Under the pieces are notes generated by a model. That model was not told the DNA's origin and ran no database searches. It saw only the letters and a program-made list of their open reading frames with translations. The position numbers and the translations under genes were made by a program. 64,000 nt of DNA from Pontederia crassipes (taxonomy: Eukaryota > Streptophyta > Magnoliopsida > Commelinales > Pontederiaceae). Position 1 is the stretch's first letter. The number at the start of each line of letters is the position of its first letter. Below, in pieces: positions 22,960-35,195 of the stretch. The stretch lies in NCBI GenBank assembly GCA_030549335.1, contig CM060198.1:46217353-46281352 (forward strand), written 5' to 3'.

Positions 22960-23649
22960 TCATAGGCCAATTTTTCTAAGTATGCTCAGAAAAAATATAT
23001 TGCATATTGTATGCTGCATCATAATTCAACTGACCTATTTTGAAATAAAAAAGGATAAAAGTTCATTGCAACACGCCTAGTAGTACACCCAATGCAACTC
23101 TCAAAAGAAATATTATTAGTTCATTACTCTGGTACAAAATAAAAAAGAATGTAAACTTATTATAATAGTAGTGTTTAGACAATTTGATTATAAAGAAGAT
23201 ATAATACTAAAGTTATATGTATATGTACATATTAATATATCTTCTTATACTAGTCCCATGATTAGAAAACAAAACAACACATAAACCTTCTCATCTTTCC
23301 TTATGACATCTATTTCATCATTTGAATCAAATCAATTACTTCTAGAAATGAACTTGAACAGCACACAGTGTATGCCTAAATTTACCCATTTAAGGTGATG
23401 GAGCAAAGCATGCACTTCCCATCACATTCCCTTGGTATTTTTTTTTCTAATGAGCCACTCATACACAACCAAAAGAGTCTTACTCATTTTTGGGAGTCCA
23501 CATGTTTAAATATTATATCGTAACCTCAAAGCATATTTATCAACATCATTATCATGTCACCATCATTATTTTATTTCAAAAGAATTGCAATTAGTAAAAT
23601 TAGATATTAGTATGCCTTATTATTTATTTCCTATCCACCACCCAAAGGT
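22960..23649. other. AT-rich spacer
   Basis: I see no gene, inverted repeat or duplicated block here. Confidence 0.4.
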
Positions 23650-24152
23650 CCAAAACACAAGTGTGGTCCTCGCATCGGCGGGGCAGGTTATATTATCCGC
23701 TCTCACTTCTCTTTTGTTTGTGCATGTGCTCTTAGTTGTTTGTGTTGGAGGCTGAGGCTTGGGGTCTCCGCTGGATCTTCAGTGCTGTATGGATCACGAC
23801 ATCTCCCATCTCATCGTGGAATGCGATTCCTCTAATCTGATCAACATTCTCTGCCTTGCGAATGCTTCCCTGTCCTTGCGGCCTTCTGCTCAGCCGTCTT
23901 GGCGTATCATGCACCTGCTTGCTGACATTTGCGCCTTTTTGGACTCCTTTATTTTTTTTGGAAATTACACATGTATACCGGCAGGCTAATCGTGCTGCTG
24001 ATTTCCTGACCAACTACGGCCGATCGGCTAATTCTGATCATTTTTGGGTGGACTTGTCATCTTCGAACATCCACGATATTTTGTGTTCGGACTACTATCA
24101 TATTCTAATTAATAGATAATCTCATTTTCTTAAAAAAAAGTTACAAAAAAGG
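23650..24152 (+). mobile_element. LINE 3' tail with RNase H domain fragment
   Basis: The translation shows the C-terminal RNase H (RVT_3) domain of plant L1-type LINEs: GGAGYIIRSH, then LEAEAWGLR, VECDS, a frame change near 23965-23975, then YRQANRAADFL and a terminal NR-stop at 24119. An A-rich stretch follows (24129-24152). Frame changes make it a dead, 5'-truncated copy. It ends about 70 bp before the AMP deaminase TATA box. Confidence 0.8.
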
Positions 24153-24221
24153 AAGTATTATATACTGTTCACCAACAAGCAGCCTTCTTTGTTTTTTTTC
24201 CCTCCCTCGCTCCCTCTTCCT

Positions 24222-24235
24222 CTTATATATATAAA
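24222..24235 (+). promoter_or_regulatory. FAC1: TATA box of the AMP deaminase gene
   Basis: TTATATATATAAAC lies about 220 bp before the start codon. It is followed by a C/T-rich leader typical of plant 5' UTRs (about 24255-24455). Confidence 0.65.
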
Positions 24236-24455
24236 CCTCATCCAGGTCGCCTTCATCCCCCTTCCACTACAACAAAACCCTTTCTTTTCCGTCAAAAAGG
24301 AAGAGAGAAAAAAAGGCCTTCTCTTTCTTTCATCTCTTTCTTCTCTTCCTCCTTCCCACAGCAAAAAAATCCCACCTTTTCTTCAGTAAAAATCCCAGCT
24401 TTTTCTGTCCATCTATCGGGATCGAGCGTCTGGAAGGGGAACGGGAGAAACGGCC

Positions 24456-27400
24456 ATGGACGGCCAAGTGCTGCAGCTCTGCATGGCGGCCCTCGTGGGG
24501 GCGTCCGTCGTCCTCGCCGCCACCTATTTCACGCAGCGCAGGACTCTGGCTGAGGTGCTCGAGCTCGCCCGCACCGTGGAGCGCAAGAAGGAGCGCGATC
24601 GCGGTGACGAAGATGACAGCGCCGCCGCCGACATGGACGGGAAGCAGCTGCCGTCGCTGAGGAAGGGGCCGGGGCCTCCGTCGCGGCGGGGTCGGCAGGG
24701 GTACCGGCGCAGCGGGCCTGGGTACTACCGCCGTGGCGGCGGGTCCGCGTCGCTGCCGGACGTGATGCTGGCCACGGACGTGGACGGGGAGGAGGAGGAT
24801 GAGGAGGAGATCGAGAGGCAGCAGAGCCGGAGGTGGACGGCCGTGACTGGGCCGTTCACGGCTGCGGGTGCCGCGGAGGAGGATCACGGGAATTTGCCAA
24901 TCCCGGCGGGGTTGCCTCGGCTGCAGACGGTCCCGGAAGGTACCTATGGATCGTTATTCTCTAACTTTTCTCCAGAGTAAATAAGGTTGCGCGAACTCCA
25001 TTTCTCTCTGTTACGAAGATGATTACGAAGAGCGACATACTAAAAAGTTAACAATGTTTTGAAGTAGCAGAATGTTTTTTTCCGAAGGATTGGTTCAAGT
25101 TAGCTAATTCCTTTTTTCGAGCAAATTCTTGGCTGTAGCTCCCGAAAAGGGAGTGAAACAGCTTAGATTTTTTTAAGGGTAGTATTCTCAATCCAGCGAG
25201 CTAATTCCTTGCTGTAGCTCGGGAAAAAGGAGCGAAGCATGCTTAGCTTTTTTTTAACGGTATTATTCTGAATACAATGTTTACTTTGTTATTTTCACTT
25301 ATTTTACTTTGCGAAAGCCAGTCAAATACTTGCTTAAGAGGTCAAAGACTATCTCTTGTTTTTCTTTTCTTGAGCAAACTTTGGTTCCTTGACATGATTC
25401 ATTCACTTTTCATTAAACTAGATTTTAACATATGGGCGTTTTCCCTGGATTTGACAACGAAATTCTATTTTCGGCCAGTTGGAAATGTAGTACTGTTTTA
25501 ATAAAGAGTTGGGATTACTTGGTCCATCTTCCAGTATATGACAATAAATTATCAACCCTCTTCAATCTTCGTGAAGTAGTTCTTCCAACTCGTACAATGA
25601 CCTATATTTTGAACTCTCCCTACATCTTTATTCAGTTAGACATTTCCTTTAAAATAAGGATTTGTGAGGAATTCCAAATCTTTTGTAGCAAGTTGACTAC
25701 ATTATCGGCCAAATTCGTAAACACTTTTAAATTGTAGAAACACTTTCTTTAGAAAGGAAAAATGAAAATTTTAATGGGAAAAATGCACATGTGAGTAGAT
25801 TGCTTAACATGTACGAAGAAAGTTTTGCTCAACCGGCGATAAACATTTATTCTTGAGAAAAAAACCAGTTATAATATATGAATCTCCAATGGGATTCTAT
25901 ATTTGGCTCGGACTATAGAGAACTTCTGGAAAACAAGTGAAAGAAGAAAAGATGCCAAAAGTTCCATTCTCAATGTTAAAGAATTTAATATACTTGCAGG
26001 AATTAAGCTTCACTAAGTTCAACTCTAAAGTTCTGTCAAGAAAAAAAAAGTACTCTAAAATGCTATGCTAGAGAGCAAGTGACTTTATACTTTGCATATG
26101 AATCATCAATGAGACTTTATGTTTGGCTTAGACTACAAAGAATTCTGGAAATCAAGAGAAAGAAAAAAAATATGCCAAATGTTCCATTCTCATGTTAATT
26201 AAATTTAAGATACTTGCAGCAATTATACTTCAACAAATTAAAGTCTAAGATAATCTGCAAGAGAACAAGTGATCTTATACTTCATACTGTGCATGTATTG
26301 TTTTGTGCTGTCTACTTTATAGTTTAATTTATGCACTTTTTACTTTTCATTTTGGGGTATTTATTGAACGGTTAGCCTTCGTGAAAGACATAACTCATGA
26401 GAGTATGATTCAGAATAGAAATCAATATTTCTGGAAAGTGAAGCACAAAGTGCAACTACCAAGTCTTGTGGGGGCAATGATCACATTATTTTGATGATAC
26501 AACAGTAAAGCAAATAAGATATGGAAATACACTGGCCAGAAAAATATTATCTGTGTCCTTAACACATTAACTGCCTCGAAAAACAAATGATAGAGAGAAT
26601 ATTAGTGGAGACTATAGTGCGGCATAGGTTTTAAGATGTCTGTCAGCTCTGCAAAAACTTGTTCTGGCAGTTGATGAATGGACAAGGCAATTAGAAGCTG
26701 CAAATGACATGTAAACCGGATCTCTATGTATTCAAGATACTATCACTCGTTGAATAAAATCATTTTTTTCATCATTATGAAGCAAATCTAAAACTTAGTT
26801 TTTTCATGTCCTTTGTCTTCATTGTTTTGAGTGTTGGTAGTTTAATCTTTGTGTATCATCATTATCATGTATTTGTTTTTAGGGTTTCATGTTCTTGATA
26901 TTCATGCTGAGTGTCGGAAGTTTATTCTTTATGTATCAGCATTACCATGTATTTGGGATTTATCACTGCCGTAAGAGGATTCACACACGTACTAATTTAA
27001 CTTTTAGTTTGCATCTTAAAAAGATCGTTGACAATGCTCATTGTGATGCATCAGGCAATAAGCACACTCTTCGTCCAAGTCTAAGTAAAAGATCTGTACA
27101 AAGTGTTAGAGCAGCCTCTCCGAAATCTCCAATTGCTAGTGCCAGTGCCTTGAGTCAGGAGGGATCAGACGAAGATGAGAACCTGCATGATGATTCTAAA
27201 CTTGACCAGTCATACTTACACACAAATGGAAATCATGTATGTTCGCGGATTTTGCATATTACATTGTTTTTTATTTCTGGAACTTGTGCTAGATTTTATG
27301 AACAATGCAAATTCATCTTAAACTAAGAAGGGGTTGATACTTTATTTTCCCTTTTGTATAATAACATCTTTTTTAGACCCTGAGGTCACTTCTAATTATG

Positions 27401-30400
27401 TCCATGTTTGTATTGTGGAAAGGAGCCAGAAAGCAACAACTTATATGAAACTTTGCCAGAACGTGTTACTGAAAATGGGGATCCAAAGTCATTGACTTCA
27501 TCTAGCATGATTCGATCACATAGTATTTCTGGTGATCTGCATGGTGTCCAACCTTGTCCAGTTGCTGCAGATATTCTTAGAAAAGAACCTGAACAAGAAA
27601 CATTTGTTAGAATGAGAATTACACCAAGAGGTATACAATTAGCTTCCCCTGGTCAAAAGTGCATATTCCTTTTATCTATGAATTTGTCTGCAATTGTGAA
27701 TTTCACTTTAGTATATCTGCTATAGTGATTTCTTTTATTTGTTTTTATATGGTTTTAATTAGTATATGTATCTCTTCTTTTCTCGCAGACAATTTGGTTT
27801 GATGAAATTATAATTGTTAAAGTAAAAGCACTTCCAAAAAAAGTAAAAGTATTTAATCTAAATCAAGTTGATTGCTTATCGAGAAACATAGTTGTTTAAA
27901 GACTTATAGGACCTCTGATGAATTGGTTCCATCTAATGTGAAATGACAGAGGGTAGCAAGTAGAAATAAAATCCAATGCTTTGCTCAAATTTGATTATCT
28001 GTGGTGAACTAGATTTATGGTGTATACATAAACGTCAATCTAAAATGCAAAGAAGGTACTAGTAGTCTCTTGTTGTGCCCAACACTGATTTATCATTCTC
28101 ATGATTATATATGTATCACTCCACGACTTGGTAGTTTTGTCTGTTAAGATCATCACATTGGTTATTTATTGCTTACTCCTGCTCAAAAGGAAGCATTATA
28201 TTTATAATTTCTAATGATGTATGTTCTTCAACTATGAGGTTTCCTAGTTACATGGACGAACACAAAACATCAAAAGAAATTTGATTATCACTAAGAATAC
28301 AGTTATATACAGTAAAGTGGGATTATGTGCATTTTACTTATATCTCCTATATTTTATTTTAGTTTTTAAGTCAAATATTTTACTATCAATCTCAGAGACA
28401 CCTTCTCCGGATGAGGTGGAGGTTTACAAAGTCCTACAGAATTGTCTTGAGTTGAGACAAAAGTATGTCTTCAGAGAGGAGATTGCACCTTGGGAGAAAG
28501 AAGTCATAACTGACCCTAGCACCCCGAAGCCTGATCCTAAACCCTTCAGTTACACGGCGGAGCAAAAATCTGACGTAAGATTATTCAGAAAACTATTATT
28601 TTGTTTTTTTAAGACTCACTCAAGAAAAAGTGCCTTTTCTCTTAACATACTGATCGCATGTAACCTTGTTTTCCAGCATGTGCTTAAAATGGTTGATGGC
28701 GTGGTTCATGTTTTTGCAAATGAACACTGTAAGTTTTTCCTGTCTTGCATTTTCTAGTTTCTGTTTTCGGTTGTATTTGGAATGACTCTTAATTTTAAAC
28801 TTTGCCACAGCTACTGAAAGGCTCTTTCCCTTAGCTGATGCTACTACTTTCTTCACTGACTTACATCACATTCTTCGAGTAATTGCTGCTGGAAATATTA
28901 GGACTTTATGCCATCATCGACTGGTTCTTCTTGAGCAAGTACTGTACCATCTTATTTTTGGTTTAAAGTTATCTTATTTTCTAGAGTCTATCTAAATTGT
29001 GTGTGAGTCTTTGATTTTTTGGTTTCCTGGATATTTTTGTTGTAATTTCATATGTTTGCATCCGATTTGTGCAGAAATTTAATCTCCATCTGATGTTAAA
29101 CGCGGATAAGGAATTTCTTGCTCAGAAAAGTGCTCCACATCGTGATTTTTATAATGTCAGGAAGGTGGATACTCATGTTCATCATTCAGCTTGCATGAAC
29201 CAGAAGCATCTTTTGAGATTTATAAAGTCAAAGTTGAGAAAGGAACCTGATGAGGTATGTAATTAATAATTGCTGCACACAAATACACCATGATAGGCTG
29301 ATATTGACTAATCCACCAAATTCAGAAAATTGATCTTGAGGGCATTACCATCTGACCTTGCATTATTTTTGTGGGAACTGAACATTTGTTCTAGGTTGTG
29401 ATTTTCAGAGATGGAACCTATCTTACATTGAAAGAGGTGTTTGAGAGTTTGGACTTAACTGGGTATAAGAGCTTATACAAGCTTTCCTTTTGCATTTCTT
29501 TCTGTCATACAAAATTTTCTGTATTTTAATTTGTGCATGTTTCATGCAGGTATGATCTGAATGTTGACCTCCTGGATGTACATGCAGATAAGAGCACGTT
29601 TCATCGCTTTGACAAATTCAATCTGAAGTACAATCCTTGTGGTCAGAGTAGGCTAAGGGAAATTTTTCTAAAGCAGGACAATCTTATACAAGGTTACACT
29701 TCAATTTACCATCTTGACTGTTTATGCTATCAACATGTGTGAGGTTGAGAATTGTAAAACTGCGAGCTCTGGCTCACATCCTAATTGTATTTATCAATGA
29801 TGCTGTTACAACAAAATGTCTTAATTGAGTAAATCAAGGCTTTGTTGTTGTTGTTGTTGTTGTTGAGTAAATCACAATATCACCCAATCCTTACCATAGA
29901 ACAATATAGCAACTCAATATAGCAATGCTCTTCATTGGAACTACAACCATTGTGTTGGCACCATATAGACCACAGAAAGTCAAATGGGATCGACTTCCCT
30001 GGGAAATGTAAGTCCTGTCCATTGGATCTAAATGAATGCCAAAAAGCAGTTGGCGAGCTTACCTCCTAGCAAGCTACAGTCTGATTCCAGCAAAACCTGT
30101 CTCGCTACAGGACATTGAAAAAAAAGGGGTCAATATCCTCCACTGGATCCTCACTGAAAATACAAGCATTTTCTTCCAGATCCCATCTTAATCTATAACT
30201 CTGGGTGAGGTGCTGATGTCTTCTTAAAAGTGATGCAAATATAGAGATTTTCAACGGAGCTTCAAGGCAACATAGAAGCTGACAATCTGTCTGCAGTTCT
30301 GAATCAGTGACGCAATCACTGCTGCCATTTTATCTACCTTTGTTACTGAAAATTCCCCAACCTTCCATGTACAAGAGTCCAAACGTGAGTTATCAGGCCA

Positions 30401-33400
30401 ACTGCTATGAAGGCGCTCCAATTGTACAATTAGTTATTCTGACTGGGTTGTCGAATGTCTTTTTTCATTTTGTTGCCATTAGACAACTCAGTATGATTTT
30501 CTTTTTTTGTGTTCAAATTCGGGGAATAAAACAGTTGTTTCCCACAATAGAGGGAAGCTGCACTTTATCCATTCACAATCTCCAAAAAAAACGTTTTTGA
30601 GCAGTGCTGTATGCTTGTAGTGTTTATTGCGTTCAGACTTTGCTTTTTGCAAACTGTGGTATTGAGTTTCTTGCTTCCTGTGTTTTTATGGTTGTCCAAT
30701 GTTTTCTCCTATTAATCTTCTACCTTTTCTTAAATTCATGGTGTCACCATGTTCCTCTTGGAGGATACGTTATTCTCATGATTGGAACCTCTTCTGTTTT
30801 CATTAAATTATATAGTATCAATAAAGGAGGCTCCATAGTCGGATATCTTGTATGGTTCTTTCTTATTTCTTCCATAAATAAATCAGTGCCCTATGGTAGG
30901 CTAAAATACTTGCACTTTTTTTTCTTCTGAAAACTTTTTCAGGTCGTTTCCTCGCTGAACTCACAAAGCAAGTTTTTTCTGACCTATCTGCAAGTAAATA
31001 TCAGGTTAGTTTAAGCAACTTTTAATCCTTATTTGAAGAATTACTTATCTATAATCCTTTCAATTTTATTGTTCTCACTTTTTATACATGAAAGGCATCC
31101 AGCATGGTTTCATTATGCAATTTTATCTTCATATCACTTTCTGGAAACCACTTGAGTATAATAACCTTTTATTGCTGTTTGTTCACGATAGAACATTGAC
31201 ATACATGTGATTGGGTACCAGAAGATATGTAATTTTATGCTTTTAACACATTTAGTTACAAACAACACTGTAAAGAGGATGGGAAACTGACGCTGATGCT
31301 ATCTCAAATTGAAGAAAAGGAAATAGGGGCTGATGATTGTACCCTAGCTCTAGTATTTTAATATAAATTGCCAATTTTATTTAGCCACGTGCATGCCACG
31401 TGAATAGATATTAACCATAAATGGAAACTCAATCCTCACAGCACTGGTTAGGCTCATTGGTTGAGCAGTGCCGATATGAAGTCTATTTGAACTCTAGTGC
31501 TGTTTCTATAATGTGCTACTAGCTGTTTACTTTAGTCATTCATTTAGAACACCAAATTGTATTTAGTATCTGTTTCCCTCTTGTGCCTTCCTTTCTGTCA
31601 TTCTTAATTTCTAAATTGGTGTCAAGTTATTTTTTTCCCTTGATTTTGCCATCTGATATCCATGCTTTTCAGCTGCTATTTGTGGCTACACTGCAAACAT
31701 GTTGGAAGTTTTAATTATATTTGAATCTATCTTGCATTATTCTCTGCATTATATGCATGATTAAAAAATTTATTATTCTCTGTTATTATATGCATGATTA
31801 AAATTATATCTAAACTTGACTGGTTCATACAGATGGCTGAATATCGGATATCCATATACGGAAGGAAGCAGAGTGAATGGGATCAACTGGCAAGTTGGAT
31901 AGTGAATAATGAACTCTATAGTGAAAATGTTGTTTGGTTGATCCAGGTACTTTTGTGATCTTGCTCTTGTTGTGTTTATTTGAATGTGTTATTATTTTTG
32001 TCAAGAACACTCTTTGTGATTATATATATAAATATTAAAGTATCAGTTCTTTTGTTTCTTGTAGAGATTTCACTCGTGCTGCTTCGAAATCTTTTTGTTT
32101 TCTTTGTAAATTGCCATATCTAGCAACATAATATGTTTAATATTTTGGTACTGCTATAAGTGCTTTCTCTTGAAGGTGATTATTGAAATATTTATAGCTG
32201 GCTCTGTTATCATTACTGCTCAAGATAACGAGATAAAATCTTTCCTCTGAAATAAAATCTTGTGATCATGTTCATTAGAAAAGAAGTGAAGTGTGAGCAT
32301 AAACACTCAGGACCATTACTTGTGGACATATTATTATCAATATATTGTGTACAAATTATGATATGTAATCTTATATATGATTTTTTTTCATTTTATTTAT
32401 GAAAATGTTGCTTGTATAATTATACTTCAAATAAATGTTTATAAGTGAGAACAAGCGATTCTGCCAGCTTGACAATGAGAGCGATCAGGATCGTGAACTT
32501 TGAAACCTCTTGAGGCTTATTCTTGCATTTGTTTAAAGTTGTTTTTATTTATCTTGAAGCACCTAGAAAAAAAATGTATGGGTTTTTTTTTTTTAAAAAT
32601 GAGTGTGGATGTAGTCAAGTCCTGATTGGATGCTCACGCTTGCATGATTAATTCAAATTAGAATATGAATCAGATTAATCAAAGAGTTAATAGAAAAAAA
32701 AGAAAAATAAAATTTGAAAATCAAACACCAATGTGGGGGGGTGTCGTCTGCTCCGTGATCTCATGGCTGCCAACTTCTCTCCATCGCCTTCTTGTTGTCC
32801 ACCCCCTTCTGGCACCTTCCTTCTTCTCCGCACCCTTGCCTTTCTTCTTGTCGCCTCTGGCCGTCTCCTTCTCGCCGAGTAGTTCGTTTTGTTCATAAGA
32901 AAAATAAATAACTCCTAAAAAATAATAATTTTTTTCTGCTTGGATAATGAATCCATGATGATTTGGTGAGAATATACCTTAAACGCGACTTCTATTGTTG
33001 AAGAATATTTTCCTTGCAAGTTTATAATATGTTTGGACAGATTAGAATGATGATGAATATATTGGATCTTCCTCTGCAGATTCCACGATTGTATAATGTA
33101 TACAAGGAAATGGGTATAGTTACTTCGTTTCAGAACATGCTTGACAATATATTCCTTCCACTTTTCGAGGTCACTGTTGACCCTGATTCCCATCCGCAGT
33201 TGCATGTATTCTTGAAGCAGGTTTGTATACATTTCTTCTCTGGTATTATTATTTTGTTCTGCATTTCATCTTGTTCCAATGTCCTTAATGAGTATATTTA
33301 AGATTCTGTATGTATTTTTTCTTCAACCAGGCAGGTTAATATTTGGCATATTCATTTTATAAATAATTTTTATTTTCCTGGAAAGTTGCATTTCTTGGTC

Positions 33401-35195
33401 TAGTTGTGATTGCTATTGCCATTTCATCAGGTTGTGGGGTTGGATTTGGTGGACGATGAAAGCAAACCTGAAAGGAGGCCTACAAAGCACATGCCTACGC
33501 CTTCGCAATGGACAAATGTCTTCAATCCTGCTTTCTCATATTATGTGTACTATTGTTATGCCAACCTTTACACACTGAACAAGGTAATGGTTGCTCTTTG
33601 TACATTTTTTTTTTCTAGTTAGCACTATGTTTTTCAAAGCCATTTGTCAGCATTGAGTACACTGGTTGTCCAGCCAGGACACATGAATTCATGATTATAG
33701 ATTGACTTATTGGATTTTTGTTGGTTATGGTAAAATTTTCACTATTTAGCTCCGTGAGTCGAAGGGTATGCCGACATTAAAATTCCGTCCTCATTCTGGC
33801 GAGGTATCATTTGGTCAGCTGTTTAAAATTCCAGTTCACATTTGTAGCATGTTTCTGATGTGTTACCTTATCTCTAGACTGGTGACATTGACCACCTTGC
33901 TGCAACGTTTCTTTGTGCTCATAACATTGCTCATGGGATTAACTTAAGAAAGTCTCCTGTACTTCAGTACTTGTATTACCTTGCACAGGTAACTAGTGTC
34001 ATTTAATGATGTCAACTTCTCTTTCTACTTCGCAGTCTTTTGTCCTGTGATTATGGCATCTCGTACTTTTTTTAATTATGTTGAAGTCTTACAAAGTTTA
34101 TATTTCATTTTGGTGTGAAAGATTGGGTTGGCAGTGTCTCCTCTGAGCAACAACTCTTTGTTTCTGGATTACCACCGAAATCCTTTTCCTATTTTCTTCC
34201 TTAGAGGACTTAATGTCTCTCTCTCAACTGATGACCCCCTGCAAATCCATTTGACGAAAGAACCTTTGGTGGAGGAGTACAGCATTGCAGCTTCAGTAAT
34301 CTCTTTCCCGTACCATTCTATTATACTCATTTAATCGAATGTTTGCTGCTTTGACTAGTTGATACACTTCCACAGGTATGGAAGTTAAGTTCATGTGATT
34401 TATGTGAAATTGCTCGTAATTCAGTATACCAGTCTGGCTTTTCACATGCTCTTAAGGTATGGCTCTTTATTGCTGTTCCATGTGTATTTTTCTTTCGGTA
34501 GTTGGAATCTATACATAGCACCATTAGTCAATCAGTATCCATCAATATCTATTTCTCAGAATCATCTCAGTTAAATTTGATATCCTTAGGGAAGTCAATA
34601 CTTTCTTTCCAACACAAAATAGGGAGCTCCATTATTCATACATGGTCTTCTCAAAAAAAAAAAAATCATACATGAGTGATTGCATCTTTTTATTCTTTTG
34701 GCCCCAAGTTCCCTTCTTAACGTCTTGCAAAATGTATCATTATTATTAAATTTAAAACGATATTTCATTTTATGACTCATCTAGGCATGTATGTTCTTTT
34801 ACATCTTTATTCAGTGGTGTAGTATGTTTTGACATTAAATATTTTGGCGTCACAGCATTTTAGATTAGTCATCTCTATCATGCATAAACCTGAGGGAACT
34901 TACAACTGCATCTTATTCTTCATAGTCACATTGGATTGGAAAGAACTATTACAAGAGAGGTCCTGAGGGAAATGACATTCACAAGACCAATGTGCCTCAT
35001 ATCCGGGTTGAATTTCGTGACATGGTAACTGCTACTGCCTTTTCATTTATATATTTCATCATTACCTTGCATAGGTATTTGTTTCTTGGCTTTGGTTCGC
35101 TTAAACTTGTCACAATTTGGATGCAGATATGGAGAGAAGAAATGCAACTTGTCTATTTAGGAAACGCCATTCTACCTGAAGAAGTCGAGGAGTGA
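24456..35195 (+). CDS. FAC1: AMP deaminase, complete 19-exon gene
   Basis: This enzyme hydrolyses AMP to IMP and ammonia in purine salvage and adenylate balance; loss of the Arabidopsis orthologue is embryo-lethal. Exons: 24456-24939, 27055-27236, 27423-27630, 28396-28574, 28677-28728, 28811-28938, 29075-29254, 29395-29462, 29550-29692, 30943-31004, 31833-31946, 33080-33220, 33431-33583, 33750-33803, 33878-33988, 34122-34295, 34376-34456, 34926-35024, 35127-35195. All introns fit GT-AG and the phases join to 2682 nt (893 aa). Residues about 5-24 form a hydrophobic N-terminal anchor; residues to about 280 are the divergent acidic/basic region, including the conserved [11 protein letters not shown] and [13 protein letters not shown] blocks. 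The metallohydrolase domain follows, with zinc ligands H445, H447 (THVHH), H713 (RPHSGE) and D790 (STDDP). Exon 1 is strikingly GC-rich. No break was found. Exon ends were placed by family similarity and splice rules, not by transcripts. Confidence 0.95.
25095..25275. repeat. Direct duplication in AMPD intron 1 (first)
   Basis: A block starting GCTAATTCC and containing GCTGTAGCTC, then a GGGAG or AGGAGCGAA stretch, CTTAG and a T-run, occurs at about 25099-25195 and again at about 25199-25275. The two copies are clearly diverged. Confidence 0.65.
25870..26265. repeat. Direct duplication in AMPD intron 1 (second)
   Basis: Two copies of about 165 bp begin near 25877 and 26097. Shared words include ATGAATC, TTTGGCT, GGACTA or AGACTA, TCTGGAAA, GATGCCAAAAGTTCCATTCTCA (with changes) and ATACTTGCAG. 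The period is about 220 bp. Confidence 0.65.
26795..26965. repeat. Direct duplication in AMPD intron 1 (third)
   Basis: Two adjacent copies of about 80 bp share TCATGT, GAGTGT, AGTTTA, TCTTT and a CATTA-CATGTATTTG end. This is just upstream of exon 2. Confidence 0.6.
29842..29865. repeat. (GTT)n microsatellite in AMPD intron 9
   Basis: Eight consecutive TTG/GTT units. Confidence 0.9.
29930..30330 (-). mobile_element. Antisense LINE fragment (zf-RVT region) in AMPD intron 9
   Basis: On the minus strand, pieces read [15 protein letters not shown], then a linker, then [15 protein letters not shown] and [10 protein letters not shown]. This is the zinc-binding reverse transcriptase-associated (zf-RVT) segment of plant LINEs, interrupted by frameshifts and stops. 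It has no transcript role that I can see and lies antisense to AMPD within its 1250-bp intron. Confidence 0.6.
32690..32900. other. Low-complexity C/T-rich block in AMPD intron 11
   Basis: An A-rich stretch is followed by about 150 bp of C/T-rich sequence with long spurious frames on both strands. It could be part of a transposon leader; no ends were found. Confidence 0.35.

Noticed and set aside
24330-24887. 185-codon minus-strand frame over AMPD exon 1
   Set aside because: It is a Pro/Arg-rich antisense shadow of a GC-rich exon; the plus strand is clearly the AMPD N-terminus.
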